Shown in pieces: positions 9,206 to 18,148 of a stretch of DNA of 64,000 bases. The notes under the pieces were generated by a model, which had not been told where the DNA came from, did not search any database, and worked only from the letters and a program-made list of their open reading frames with translations. Source of the stretch: Aeromonas sp. FDAARGOS 1405 (GTDB lineage: Bacteria; Pseudomonadota; Gammaproteobacteria; Enterobacterales; Aeromonadaceae). Position 1 is the first letter of the stretch; every line of letters starts with the position of its first letter. Location: assembly GCF_019048265.1 (NCBI RefSeq), contig NZ_CP077311.1, forward strand, positions 3,171,001 through 3,235,000, in the 5' to 3' direction. Position numbers and translations under genes: made by a program.

Positions 9206-11343
9206 CACATCCCCACGAAACGGTAACTGAGGCTGGCTGACAGGTAGCGGCCGCTCTGGCTGTAGAGGGAGGTGTCGCTGCCAGCCGGGAGTCCGGCCAC
9301 ATCCTGATAGCGGACGTAGCGGGTATCGAGCAGGTTGCCGATGGTGGCATTGACCTTGAGCGCCTCGGTGATCTGCCAGTCGCCGGTGAGGTCCAGGCTG
9401 AACCAGCCGGCGCTGCTCTGGCAGGCACCGTTGTAGCCAGTCTGCGCATTGGCGCACTGGGGCACCTTGGTCATGGCGGCGGCATAGTTGCCACTGAGCT
9501 CAACCCCCCAGTCGAGCTGTTGCCAGCGCAGGGTGGTGTTGCCTTCCAGCGGTGTCTGGGTGCGCAGCGGCTCACCGCGGTGATCCTTGCCATCCATCCA
9601 GGCCAGATTGGTCGAAAGCTCCCACTTGTCGCTCAGCCAGAGGCTGGCGGCCAGCTCGGCGCCCCAGGTTTCTGCTTTGGCAACGTTGCGATATTGGCGC
9701 AGGAAGACACCGTCATCGAGGCGAAAACCGGTCTGGCGCCAGTCGATGAAGTTGTAGTAGCGGTTGTAGAAAACGGCCGGTTTGACGCTCCAGTTGTCGC
9801 TTTGGCCATTCACTCCCCACTCCAGACTGTGGCTGGTCTCCTCCTTGAGGTTGGGGTTGGCAATGATCTCGAATGGCGGCATGGCAAAGTAGTGGGGAAT
9901 GTTGCCGTAAACCTGATCGTAAGCGGGGGCGCGGAAGCCGTTGGCATAGCTGAGCCAGCTGCGCCATGTCTCGTTGAAGCGGTAACTGGCCGCGACACTG
10001 GGGGAGATGTGGTCGCTGTGGTTCTCGGCCAGATTGCTGTCCGGTGCGCGCAGGCGCTGGCGGTCAAAGCGCAGGGTCGGGGTAAACTGCCAGTTGCCCA
10101 GATCGATCACATCGCTCAGCCAGATGCCATCGCGGCGGGTCTCGGCCTTGCTGAAGGGGGCTTTCTGTCCTTGGGTGGTGATGCCATCTTCCAGGGTCAG
10201 ATTGCTGACCGGTCGCTCGTGGTTGGCCTGCTCCACTTCCACACCGTAGCTGAAGGTGTGATCCAGCGAGCCGGTGCTCAGCTTGCTCTGCAGCTCCAGC
10301 TCACTGCCAAGGCGCAGCTCCTCGAATGTGGAGAGGGTGCGCTGGCTGCGATATCTGGGATAGCCGCTCAGGGCATCGTTGCGCAGCAGCTGGCGCTGGT
10401 TGGCTTCGTTGCGTGACTGGTTGCCAAACAGGCTCCAGTTGAGGGTATCGATCATGCCCAGATCGTTGGCTTCCCAACTGAACTTGCCGCCCTGGGTGCG
10501 CTGATCGCCATCTTCCTGAAAACCGACCACGTCCCAGCTGCCATCGGGTTGGGGCACCGCTTTGGGCCCCATCTGGCGTTTGGCGTGATCCTCGTAGTAG
10601 TCCAGCTCCAGCCGCAGAGCGTGATGGGCATTGAGGGGGAGGCGGCTGCTGGTGGAGGCACTCATGCCATCCAAATCAGCCGGAATGCGGTTCTCCTCAA
10701 AGTTGGCGGTTTCGTTGCCACGCCAGCCGGAGAGGCGCAACAGATGTTCGCTCTCCAGTGCCCGCACCGCGCTGGTCATGCTGAGCTTCTTCTTGTTGCT
10801 GTCGCCACCGTAGAGGGTTTTGGCCGCCAGATAGCTATCTTGCTGTTGCAGATAATCTTCCGGCTGCTTGGTATTCATCACCACGGTGCCGCCGATGGCA
10901 TCGGAGCCATGCAGGGAGGAGCCGGCCCCCTTGGCCACCTCAATCTGCTTGATGTCATCAAGGTCGAAGTTGAAGCGACCCACCTTGTCATTGATGTTGT
11001 CGGCGCCAAAGCCGTCGCTGACGCGCACCCCATCCTTGATCAGCAGGATACGGTTGCCACCGATGCCGCGCACGCTGATGTTTTGCGGTCGCCCGGCAGA
11101 GCCGGTGACCGAGACACCGGGGATCTTGCGAAACACATGAGTCAGCTCGCTGGCGACCTGACGGTCCAGCTCTTCCTGAGTGATGACGGTGATGGAGCCG
11201 GAAACATCGGAGAGTTTCTGTTGTACCCGTTGCCCGGTGACAATGATGGTGTCGTCGCTGCGAGCCTTCTCCACAGGGGGAAGATCGGCCGCGCCAGCGG
11301 AGGCACACAGGAGTGCCGGCCATGCCTGAAGTAGTTTGTTCAT
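9205..11343 (-). CDS. TonB-dependent outer-membrane receptor, heme/hemoglobin type
   Basis: Outer-membrane gated channel of 712 residues. It has a signal peptide, a TonB-box-like DTIIVTG near residue 30, a plug domain ('RKIPGVSV', 'NISVRGIGG', 'GSDAIGGTV') to about residue 165, then a beta-barrel. In the barrel FRAP (470-473), His484 and NPNL (496-499) reproduce the signature of HemR-type heme receptors, where a His between these motifs is needed for heme use. The protein ends in a beta-strand 'LSYRF' plus VGM. It is first in the unit with two exported peptidases and two DUF1566 proteins. Fur-box-like sites lie at its start codon and about 75 bp upstream. Heme or hemoprotein is the likely substrate; a siderophore is less likely given the motifs. 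Confidence 0.88.
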   Translation of the reverse strand: MNKLLQAWPALLCASAGAADLPPVEKARSDDTIIVTGQRVQQKLSDVSGSITVITQEELDRQVASELTHVFRKIPGVSVTGSAGRPQNISVRGIGGNRILLIKDGVRVSDGFGADNINDKVGRFNFDLDDIKQIEVAKGAGSSLHGSDAIGGTVVMNTKQPEDYLQQQDSYLAAKTLYGGDSNKKKLSMTSAVRALESEHLLRLSGWRGNETANFEENRIPADLDGMSASTSSRLPLNAHHALRLELDYYEDHAKRQMGPKAVPQPDGSWDVVGFQEDGDQRTQGGKFSWEANDLGMIDTLNWSLFGNQSRNEANQRQLLRNDALSGYPRYRSQRTLSTFEELRLGSELELQSKLSTGSLDHTFSYGVEVEQANHERPVSNLTLEDGITTQGQKAPFSKAETRRDGIWLSDVIDLGNWQFTPTLRFDRQRLRAPDSNLAENHSDHISPSVAASYRFNETWRSWLSYANGFRAPAYDQVYGNIPHYFAMPPFEIIANPNLKEETSHSLEWGVNGQSDNWSVKPAVFYNRYYNFIDWRQTGFRLDDGVFLRQYRNVAKAETWGAELAASLWLSDKWELSTNLAWMDGKDHRGEPLRTQTPLEGNTTLRWQQLDWGVELSGNYAAAMTKVPQCANAQTGYNGACQSSAGWFSLDLTGDWQITEALKVNATIGNLLDTRYVRYQDVAGLPAGSDTSLYSQSGRYLSASLSYRFVGM

Positions 11344-11359
11344 AATGATAATTGTTTTT
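11341..11359 (-). promoter_or_regulatory. Fur-box-like site at the receptor start codon
   Basis: Matches 14 of 19 positions of the Fur consensus, with an intact ATAATGATAAT core. It overlaps the ATG of the TonB receptor, where bound Fur would block expression in iron-replete cells. Confidence 0.7.
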
Positions 11360-11413
11360 ATTTAAGCCTGGGGGGCGGCATTATTGCAGAGGCCTGACCA
11401 CTTGACAATAAAT

Positions 11414-11432
11414 GGCAATCATTATCATTAAG
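11414..11432 (-). promoter_or_regulatory. Second Fur-box-like site upstream of the receptor
   Basis: On the minus strand this matches 14 of 19 Fur consensus positions, with core TAATGATAAT followed by ATT. Two sites about 70 bp apart frame the expected promoter of the receptor operon. Confidence 0.7.
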
Positions 11433-11477
11433 GTCTTATGGTGTTGATATTATTGAGTTATTTGTTTTTAGAGAGAG

Positions 11478-11498
11478 GCTCCCGCGCGAGGCGGGAGC
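11478..11498 (-). other. GC-rich hairpin after motB
   Basis: Stem GCTCCCGC/GCGGGAGC with a 5-nt loop, 8 bp past the motB stop. Only a C/T-mixed run follows on the minus strand, so it may be a weak terminator for the stator operon, isolating it from the iron-regulated unit. Confidence 0.45.
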
Positions 11499-11505
11499 GG
11501 GGGGA

Positions 11506-12384
11506 TCAGGGCTTGAGCAGTTGCAGCGACTCTTCTGCGGCCTTGCCTTGGGAGAGGGTGATATCGACCCGGCGATTCGCCTGGCGATGTTCGGGGGTGT
11601 CATTAGCAAAGCGGGGTTGAGTGTCGGCAACCCCCTGAGCGATGACTCGTCTGGCATCCAGCTGGGGGTTGGTCAGCATGGTTTGCACGATGGAAGAGGC
11701 CCGCAGCACCGAGAGCTCCCAGTTATTGCGATAAAGCTCCACCGGCGCCTGGGAGTTGTCGGTATGGCCGGTGACCACTACCTGACCCGGGATATTGGCC
11801 AGAATGCCGGCGATCTTGTTGACCAGCGGGATGAACTGGGGCTGCAGGAACGCCGAATCGGCGGGGAACAGCGCTTTCTCGCCGATACGGATCACCAGCT
11901 GACTGCCAAGCTGCTCGACCTCCAGATCCTTCGATTCGATCTGGGCCTTGAGCTGTTGCTCAAGCTTCTGCTTGGTCACCTGCACCCACTCCTGCTCCTT
12001 GGTCTTATGGGGCCAGGATTCGGTGGCGCTCGGCTTTTCCGAGGAACCTATGGTCTCGTTGAAGGGATCCGATGCCGCCATGGGGGCATCTTTCTCCAGC
12101 ACAGTCTCTTCTTTCGGGCTGCTTGGCGTGGTCTTCGATTCCGGTTCAAGAATCCCTGTGCCCCCCTGCATCAAGGGTGAGCCGGCAGGCGGGGAGATGA
12201 GGCCGATTTTACCCAGCGACTCGATAAAGCCCTGGATAAGCACCCGGGTTTCGGACTGCTTGGCCATGGCAAAGGAGTAGAGCACCACAAACAGGGCGAA
12301 CAGCAATGTCATGAAGTCGGCATAGGAGACCAGCCAGCGTTCGTGGTTCTCCGGCGCTTCAGCCTTTTTCTTTTTCGCCACCAT
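11506..12384 (-). CDS. motB: Flagellar motor stator protein MotB (OmpA-like)
   Basis: Stator subunit of 292 residues that anchors the ion channel to peptidoglycan. It has a basic N-terminus (MVAKKKK), one membrane helix with the ion-binding Asp in 'SYADFMTLLFALFV', a linker, and a C-terminal OmpA-family peptidoglycan-binding domain ('VVTGHTDNSQAPV', 'RVIAQGVADTQP'). It overlaps the end of motA by 26 bp. The sequence alone does not settle H+ versus Na+ use. Aeromonas species often carry several stator sets; which one this is cannot be said. Confidence 0.9.
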   Translation of the reverse strand: MVAKKKKAEAPENHERWLVSYADFMTLLFALFVVLYSFAMAKQSETRVLIQGFIESLGKIGLISPPAGSPLMQGGTGILEPESKTTPSSPKEETVLEKDAPMAASDPFNETIGSSEKPSATESWPHKTKEQEWVQVTKQKLEQQLKAQIESKDLEVEQLGSQLVIRIGEKALFPADSAFLQPQFIPLVNKIAGILANIPGQVVVTGHTDNSQAPVELYRNNWELSVLRASSIVQTMLTNPQLDARRVIAQGVADTQPRFANDTPEHRQANRRVDITLSQGKAAEESLQLLKP

Positions 12385-13117
12385 GGCCTCCCAGATAAGG
12401 TTCGAGGGTCACTTGCAGGCGTGCTTGGGACTCGCCATCCACGATGCAGAGAATGCCGGTCAGAGTCATCTCCTTGTAGTGGCGGATCTGGTGGGCAAAC
12501 CCCTTGTAGCGGTTGCCGAACGGCAAGAAGATCAGGTTGGCGGCGGATACCCCGTAGATGGTGGCGATAAAGGCCACCGCGATGGCGCCACCCAGCTTGT
12601 CGGGGGCATCCAGCAGACCCATGGCGTGGATCAGGCCAAATACCGCGCCGACGATCCCCATGGTCGGGCAGTAGCCTCCCATGGCTTCATAGAATTTGAC
12701 CGTCTGTTCGAGATCTTCCTGTTCAAATTCGATCTCGTTCTCCAGCACCTCGTGGATTTTGTTCTTCTCGTAGCCATCGACCATCATCTGCACCCCTTTC
12801 TTCAGGAAGGGATCCTTGATCTCCTCGATCATCCCTTCCAGCGCCAGCATGCCGCTGCGGCGAGCATTGCCTGCCAGGGTCTCCAGCAACTGGGCCTGTT
12901 CATGCATGTCGAGTTTGAGGGGAGAGAGCAGCCATTTGAAACGCTTCATGGTGCTACCGACGACAGAGAAGGGGAACTGGGTCAGCGCAGCGCCTATGGT
13001 GCCGCCGATCACGATGAGGAATGCGGGCAGATCGAGCAGTGCACTGGGGTGACCACCCTCGATCATGTTGCCGCCAAGGATGGCGATCAACGCCAGCACC
13101 AAGCCAATCAAGCTCAT
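12359..13117 (-). CDS. motA: Flagellar motor stator protein MotA (MotC-like)
   Basis: Stator channel subunit of 252 residues with four membrane segments (about residues 5-20, 30-50, 150-170 and 180-200) and a large cytoplasmic loop that contacts the rotor. Family motifs 'GLVLALIAILGGNMIEGG' and 'CPTMGIVGAVFGLIHAM' are visible. The N-terminus resembles the MotC branch described in Pseudomonas. It is the first gene of a two-gene operon with motB. No other flagellar genes are in the window, so this is an isolated stator locus. Confidence 0.9.
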   Translation of the reverse strand: MSLIGLVLALIAILGGNMIEGGHPSALLDLPAFLIVIGGTIGAALTQFPFSVVGSTMKRFKWLLSPLKLDMHEQAQLLETLAGNARRSGMLALEGMIEEIKDPFLKKGVQMMVDGYEKNKIHEVLENEIEFEQEDLEQTVKFYEAMGGYCPTMGIVGAVFGLIHAMGLLDAPDKLGGAIAVAFIATIYGVSAANLIFLPFGNRYKGFAHQIRHYKEMTLTGILCIVDGESQARLQVTLEPYLGGHGGEKEKG

Positions 13118-13346
13118 TTTTTACACGTCCCTGTATGTTGATAATGGCTAGTGTAGCTAGTTAAGTATCAGTTTTTCAAAATGATATCCAATCGCTGAGC
13201 AATTAATCGGCGTGGTATGTGGCTGCGGGTGTCGCGCACAAAGCGGGGAGAGGCAAACGTTGTTATGGCATCAGTGGCGAGAGACTGACTAAGAGCGAAA
13301 CAGTCTGCGGCTACTATAGTGCGCAATCATCCAGAGCCGGGAATCC

Positions 13347-13397
13347 ATGAAGCACAATAAAGAGCTTCTCCTCTCGGGACCATATCCTGGTGATTAG
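13347..13397 (+). CDS. Possible 16-residue peptide in a short independent transcript
   Basis: An ATG preceded by GGGA at a 4-nt spacing opens a 16-codon frame (MKHNKELLLSGPYPGD, TAG stop). A TATAGT 26 bp upstream could be a -10, and a strong hairpin starts 14 bp after the stop. The promoter, peptide and terminator together span about 130 bp in the otherwise empty 13118-13481 gap. No family is recognised. It may instead be a non-coding RNA, or the frame may be chance. Confidence 0.35.
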   Translation: MKHNKELLLSGPYPGD

Positions 13398-13411
13398 GTG
13401 ACGTCATCATC

Positions 13412-13450
13412 AAGAAGGCGACCATCAGGTCGCCTTCTTGTTTCGTATTT
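13412..13450 (+). terminator. Strong terminator hairpin between the antiporter gene and the motAB promoter region
   Basis: Perfect 12-bp stem AAGAAGGCGACC/GGTCGCCTTCTT with a 4-nt ATCA loop, followed on the plus strand by GTTTCGTATTTT. The T-rich side favours plus-strand transcripts such as the short one described here. It may also stop the antiporter transcript coming from the other side. Confidence 0.65.
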
Positions 13451-13481
13451 TGCAGTATATGGCTCGATGTCAGAGGGGCGA

Positions 13482-14804
13482 TCAGAGCACCATGGCTGCA
13501 ATCCAGCCGAAGATCACCAGCGGGATGTTGTAGTGAATAAAGGTGGGCACCACGCTGTCCCAGATATGGTCGTGCTGGCCATCGGCGTTGAGGCCGGATG
13601 TCGGGCCCAGGGTAGAGTCGGAGGCCGGTGACCCCGCATCCCCCAGCGCGCCAGCGGTACCGACCAGCGCGATGATCGCCATCGGTGAGAAGCCGAGCTG
13701 CAGACAGAGCGGCACATAGATGGTGGCGATGATGGGCACGGTGGAGAAGGAGGAGCCGATCCCCATGGTGATGAGCAGGCCCACCAGCAGCATCAGGAAG
13801 GCGGCGATCCCCTTGTGCTGGCCGATGCCGGAGGCGACCACCTGTACCAGAGAGTCGACCCCGTGGGTTGCCTTCATCACCGCGGCAAAACCGGCGGCGG
13901 AGATCATGATGAAGCCGATCAGCGACATCATGCGCACCCCCTGGGTGAAAGCATCCTGGCTTTCGCGAAACTTGATGACGCCGCCGCAGGTGAAGATGAC
14001 AAAACCGGCCAGCGCACCCAGTACGATGCTGTTGGTCATCAACTGCAGCCCCAGTGCTACACCAATGGCCAGCAGGGCCACCCAGATATGAGTGAGGTTG
14101 AGCTCGACCGCTTCGGGCTCGGCATCCAGGATCTTGGCCAGATCGTACTGGCGCGGTTTGCGATAGCTGATGAATACCGCAATCAGCAGGCCCAGTACCA
14201 TACCGGCAACCGGAATGGCCATCGCCAGCGGGATCTGGCTGGTGGTGATGGGCACGCCGTTATCGATCAGGTTCTTGGCCAGAATGTTGTTCAGGAAGAT
14301 GCCGCCAAAGCCGACCGGCAGCACCATATAGGTGGCGGTCAGGCCAAAGGTGATGACACAGGCCACCTGACGACGGTCGATCTGCATCTGCGCCATTACA
14401 TGCAGCAGCGGCGGGATCAGAATGGGAATAAAGGCGATATGAACCGGGATCAGGTTCTGGGACGAGATGGCCACGGCCAGCACGGAAGAGAGCAGCAGGG
14501 TTTTAACCCACATGATGCGGGTCGAGCTGGCATCCTTGCCCAACTGGCTGATCACCTTGCGGGCCAGCAGGTCGGTGATCCCGGAGCGGGAGATGGCAAC
14601 CGCAAAGGCGCCCAGCATGGCGTAGGAGAGAGCAATCTCGGCGCCACCGCCCAGGCCACCGCTGAAGGTGGTGAGGGTATCGGTCAACGATAGCCCGCCC
14701 ACCAGGCCGCCAGCAATGGCCCCCAGCGCCAGCGAGACCACCACATTGATCCGCAGCAGACTGAGCACCAGCATCAGCCCGACTGCGATAACAACAGGAT
14801 TCAT
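13482..14804 (-). CDS. Na+/H+ antiporter family (YuiF/NhaC-like) membrane protein
   Basis: Inner-membrane transporter of 440 residues with 11-12 hydrophobic segments. Features typical of this family are the Gly-rich '[20 protein letters not shown]' near residue 55, '[12 protein letters not shown]', and a late '[17 protein letters not shown]'. The last one resembles the substrate-site stretch of NhaC-like and amino-acid antiporters. The direction and substrate (Na+/H+ exchange or histidine-type uptake) cannot be decided from sequence. It is monocistronic, with 262 bp of upstream non-coding sequence. Confidence 0.8.
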   Translation of the reverse strand: MNPVVIAVGLMLVLSLLRINVVVSLALGAIAGGLVGGLSLTDTLTTFSGGLGGGAEIALSYAMLGAFAVAISRSGITDLLARKVISQLGKDASSTRIMWVKTLLLSSVLAVAISSQNLIPVHIAFIPILIPPLLHVMAQMQIDRRQVACVITFGLTATYMVLPVGFGGIFLNNILAKNLIDNGVPITTSQIPLAMAIPVAGMVLGLLIAVFISYRKPRQYDLAKILDAEPEAVELNLTHIWVALLAIGVALGLQLMTNSIVLGALAGFVIFTCGGVIKFRESQDAFTQGVRMMSLIGFIMISAAGFAAVMKATHGVDSLVQVVASGIGQHKGIAAFLMLLVGLLITMGIGSSFSTVPIIATIYVPLCLQLGFSPMAIIALVGTAGALGDAGSPASDSTLGPTSGLNADGQHDHIWDSVVPTFIHYNIPLVIFGWIAAMVL

Positions 14805-15032
14805 TTGATTTCCTTATAGTTTGTTATTGCTGTCTGTCATATGAAGGGGGGTTAGTTTGCGAAAAATGTGACAAATGTCGAGTAAAAAATCGGTCAAGCC
14901 GGCCATATCACTGCTGCTTGTGGCGCCGGGTTGATCAACATGAGGCTTTCCGACCTGTTTGTCTCCATAGATCGCATACATAACGGTTGATAGTGATTAT
15001 CGGTGCGCTGTGCGTTCAAACCCGTTTCGCAA

Positions 15033-15060
15033 AAAGCGAAGGCTGCCAGTGGCAGCCTTC
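15033..15060 (-). terminator. Terminator of rnt
   Basis: 10-bp stem GAAGGCTGCC/GGCAGCCTTC (15038-15047 with 15051-15060) followed on the minus strand by GCTTTTTG, 6 bp past the rnt stop codon. Confidence 0.85.
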
Positions 15061-15066
15061 ATTTGT

Positions 15067-15744
15067 TTATGTCTGCACGTCGTCATCGGCAGGGGTATCC
15101 GGTGTGTCGTCATCCGGATACGCTGGCGGCCAGCCCCCCATGCTCTTCCAGCGGTTGACGATATGACAGAACAACTCGGTGGTGCGCTCGGTGTCATAGA
15201 GGGCAGAGTGCGCCTCTTTATTGTCAAACGGGATGCGGGCGCTCTGGCACGCTTTGGCCAGCACGGTCTGACCCAGCGCAAGCCCGGATAGGGCGGCGGT
15301 GTCGAAGGTGGCAAACGGGTGGAACGGATTGCGCTTGAGGCCTGCTCGTTCGGCGGCGGCCATCACGAAGCCGTGATCGAAGGTGGCGTTGTGGGCCACT
15401 ATGATGGCGCGGCCGCAATCCTGTTCCTTCATCCCCTTGCGGATCCCCTTGAAGATCTCGGTCAATGCCTCTTTTTCCGAGACTGCGCCACGCAACGGGT
15501 TGTAGGGGTCTATGCCGGTGAACTCCAGCGCGGCCTTTTCCAGATTGGCCCCTTCGAAGGGCTCGACATGAAAGTGGAACACCTGGTCGGGAACGAGCCA
15601 GCCCTGCTCATCCATTTTCAGGGTGTAAGCCGCGATTTCGAGCAAAGCATCGGTCTTGGCGTTGAACCCGGCTGTTTCAACATCGATGACGACGGGGTAA
15701 AAACCACGGAAACGGCCCTTGAGGGTATGAACTGCGTCGGTCAT
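15067..15744 (-). CDS. rnt: Ribonuclease T
   Basis: 3'-5' exoribonuclease that trims the 3' ends of tRNA, 5S and 23S rRNA; 225 residues. DEDD-family motifs are present: Exo I 'VIDVETAGF', Exo II '[11 protein letters not shown]' and Exo III '[11 protein letters not shown]'. The ATG at 15744 is chosen because it gives the family N-terminus ([15 protein letters not shown]); the frame continues 23 codons upstream but with no similarity to RNase T. It has its own terminator. Confidence 0.95.
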   Translation of the reverse strand: MTDAVHTLKGRFRGFYPVVIDVETAGFNAKTDALLEIAAYTLKMDEQGWLVPDQVFHFHVEPFEGANLEKAALEFTGIDPYNPLRGAVSEKEALTEIFKGIRKGMKEQDCGRAIIVAHNATFDHGFVMAAAERAGLKRNPFHPFATFDTAALSGLALGQTVLAKACQSARIPFDNKEAHSALYDTERTTELFCHIVNRWKSMGGWPPAYPDDDTPDTPADDDVQT

Positions 15745-15843
15745 GGGATCTCGGTCGGGATAAAATGAGGCGGCATTATCGCAAAAAAGCGTTGGCTTGT
15801 CCTCCCATCCCACGCAGGAAGCCTGTGCAAGATGGCGCTGGAT

Positions 15844-16587
15844 TCAATATCTGTGCAGCCACCAGCGGGCGGCGATCAGCGCCGTGACAGTGCCAAGCAG
15901 GGCGCTGGCCAGCACATCCACCGGCCAGTGCATCCCCATTACCATGCGCGACAGACCAACCCCCAGGGCCCACAGTGGCAGTAGCCAGACGCCCGTGGGG
16001 GCGCGGGCCAGCCAGATGAGGCCAAAGAATTGGGCCAGGCTGATGGCGGCGATACTGTGGCCAGAGGGGAAGGCGTAATTCACCTCCTTTTGCCAGTGGT
16101 GGCCGAGCCACTCTGGCAGGGCCAGCAACTGACTGGCCGCATGCACCTGCTCACTGCGTACATCGACGCTACTGGCGTAGAAGCTTTTAATGGCCGGGAT
16201 CAGCCCCTGACTCTCCAGCCAGAGCAGGTAGGGTCTGGGCTCTTCGGTCAGGTGTTTGACCAGGCTCTTGATCACCCAGTCGCTGGCAAGCAGGGCCGCC
16301 AGTGCACACCCCAGCGCAATGAAGGAGGCCCACTCCAGTTTGAGTTTGTAGCGGGTCAGTAGCAGCAAGAGGGCGCCACTGACCCCGATCCCGGGAATAT
16401 CGACCATGCGGGTCAGGGCGTATGACCACCATAACCAGCCTGAATGCAGGGAGTCGATCAGAAAAGGCTGCCAGGGCAGCGTAGTGAGCAACAGCAGCGG
16501 CAGGATCAATAGGGCGCTAAACCCGAGCACCTGACTGCGCGTGAGTGATGGGACTGGGGCTGAGAGCGATGATGAGTGTGGCGGCAT
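15844..16587 (-). CDS. pgpB: PAP2-family membrane phosphatase, PgpB-like
   Basis: Predicted phosphatidylglycerophosphate/undecaprenyl-diphosphate phosphatase of 247 residues with about six membrane segments. The three PAP2 motifs are in place: 'KHLTEEPRPY', 'FPSGHSIAA' with the catalytic His, and 'SRMVMGMHWPVDV' with the second catalytic His. It faces away from pdxB across a 246-bp gap and stands 99 bp from rnt on the same strand. Confidence 0.85.
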   Translation of the reverse strand: MPPHSSSLSAPVPSLTRSQVLGFSALLILPLLLLTTLPWQPFLIDSLHSGWLWWSYALTRMVDIPGIGVSGALLLLLTRYKLKLEWASFIALGCALAALLASDWVIKSLVKHLTEEPRPYLLWLESQGLIPAIKSFYASSVDVRSEQVHAASQLLALPEWLGHHWQKEVNYAFPSGHSIAAISLAQFFGLIWLARAPTGVWLLPLWALGVGLSRMVMGMHWPVDVLASALLGTVTALIAARWWLHRY

Positions 16588-16833
16588 GGCTAGTATGGGC
16601 TATCGCAAAATGAGGAGGCATTGTGCCATCGGGGCATGTACAGACCAAGCCGAGCCGAGGGTTTGTTACCTCTGCTTACACATTTGTAGCGAAATATTCT
16701 GTTTGAACAGTCGGATCGAGCCGTCACCGCGCAATGGATGCCGATTCTCTGCCGATTGCATCACAGGCTGAAATCTCGGGCGGCTTTGCGCTAGAATGGC
16801 GCCCCCGTGGCGGTTGTGACCAAAGAGAGCCCG

Positions 16834-17955
16834 ATGAAGATAGTCGTTGATGAGAATATGCCCCATGCCGTTGAGCTGTTTGCCGAATTTGGCGAGGTAG
16901 TCGCCTTGCCCGGACGGCAGATGCAGGCTAGCGATCTGCTGGATGCTGATGTGCTGCTGGTGCGTTCGGTCACCCGCGTCAACGGCGATTTGCTGGCAAC
17001 CAGCCCCAAACTCGGGTTTGTCGGCACCGCCACCATCGGCACCGACCATGTGGACAAGGCCCTGCTGGCAAGTCGCAATATTCCCTTCTTCAGCGCCCCC
17101 GGTTGCAACAAGTACTCGGTGGGGGATTATGTACTCTCGGCTCTGCTGGTACTGGCGGAGCGTTACGAGCTCGACCTCTCGGCGATGACGCTGGCGGTGA
17201 TTGGCGCGGGCAATACCGGTGAGTGCGTGGCTGGCAAGGCCCAAGCGCTCGGCATGAAGGTGCTGCGCTGTGATCCGCCCAAGGCGCGGGATAATCCGGA
17301 TGCGGGTTTTGTCGACTATCAGACCGCTCTTGACGCCGATATTGTCAGCTTTCACGTACCCATTACCCGTGAAGGGCCGGATGCCACCTACCATCTGCTG
17401 GATGCAGAACAGATAGCTGTCCGTCCTGCCGGGCAGATCCTGATCAACGCATCCCGCGGTGAGGTGTGGGATAACCGGGCCCTGCTGGCACGCCAGTTGA
17501 GCGATGCGCCGTTGCGACTGGTGATGGATGTGTGGGAGAACGAGCCCGAGCCACTGGCAGCGCTGGTGCCCCATACCGAGATTGCCACCCCTCATATCGC
17601 CGGTTACAGCCTGGAGGGGAAGGCGCGTGGCACCTGGATGCTCTATCAGGCGCTCTGCCAGCAGCTGGGGCGCGAGCCTCGTCAGGATTTGAGTCAGCTG
17701 TTGCCAGCTCCCGATGTGCAGGCAGTGGTGCCGGGCCGCATACCGGATCAGGCGCTGATCAAGCAGCTGGTGCATCTGGTCTATGACGTGCGCCGCGATG
17801 ATGCCCGTTTTCGGGTACGACTCGGCCAGTCCGGCAGCTTTGACGAGCAGCGCAAACACTATCCCGAGCGCCGTGAACTGTCCTCCCTGCAGATTGAGGG
17901 GGCCTTTGCCTGTCAGGCGCTCGGCGCCTTGGGATTTGCGCTGTCACGCTCCTGA
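16834..17955 (+). CDS. pdxB: Erythronate-4-phosphate dehydrogenase
   Basis: Second step of DXP-dependent pyridoxal-phosphate synthesis: NAD-linked oxidation of 4-phosphoerythronate. It has 373 residues. The D-2-hydroxyacid dehydrogenase fold shows 'AVIGAGNTGECVAGK' (dinucleotide binding), an Arg in 'LINASRGEVWDN', a Glu in 'DVWENEPEP' and a His in 'ATPHIAGYS'. The ATG at 16834 starts the family N-terminus (MKIVVDENMP) behind GAGAG; a GTG nine codons earlier is less likely. It heads the conserved pdxB-asd-fimV-truA-accD-folC-dedD block. Confidence 0.95.
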   Translation: MKIVVDENMPHAVELFAEFGEVVALPGRQMQASDLLDADVLLVRSVTRVNGDLLATSPKLGFVGTATIGTDHVDKALLASRNIPFFSAPGCNKYSVGDYVLSALLVLAERYELDLSAMTLAVIGAGNTGECVAGKAQALGMKVLRCDPPKARDNPDAGFVDYQTALDADIVSFHVPITREGPDATYHLLDAEQIAVRPAGQILINASRGEVWDNRALLARQLSDAPLRLVMDVWENEPEPLAALVPHTEIATPHIAGYSLEGKARGTWMLYQALCQQLGREPRQDLSQLLPAPDVQAVVPGRIPDQALIKQLVHLVYDVRRDDARFRVRLGQSGSFDEQRKHYPERRELSSLQIEGAFACQALGALGFALSRS

Positions 17956-18025
17956 ACAGGGGGCAAATTGTTGGAAGATAACGGGAAGAGGTGAGCCGTA
18001 CTGGCCATACTGAAACCATTTTTTA

Positions 18026-18059
18026 CTGAGTTGGCGCAGATCCTGCTGCGCCAACTCAG
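18026..18059 (+). other. Perfect 14-bp hairpin between pdxB and asd
   Basis: CTGAGTTGGCGCAG and its exact reverse complement flank a 6-nt loop. No T-run follows on either strand, so it is not a standard terminator. It may be an attenuator, a protein site or a processing signal in the 193-bp gap. Confidence 0.5.
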
Positions 18060-18148
18060 CTATATCAGGCAGCGTCATCTCGCAGCGCGAGAGTATGCCG
18101 ACCATGGTGCCAGCCGGCGCCATTGCAGCATTATCAGAGGAGAACAGA

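Noticed and set aside
16666..17859. Minus-strand frame of 397 codons opposite pdxB
   Set aside because: Covers pdxB, whose dehydrogenase motifs are complete; low-complexity antisense composition.
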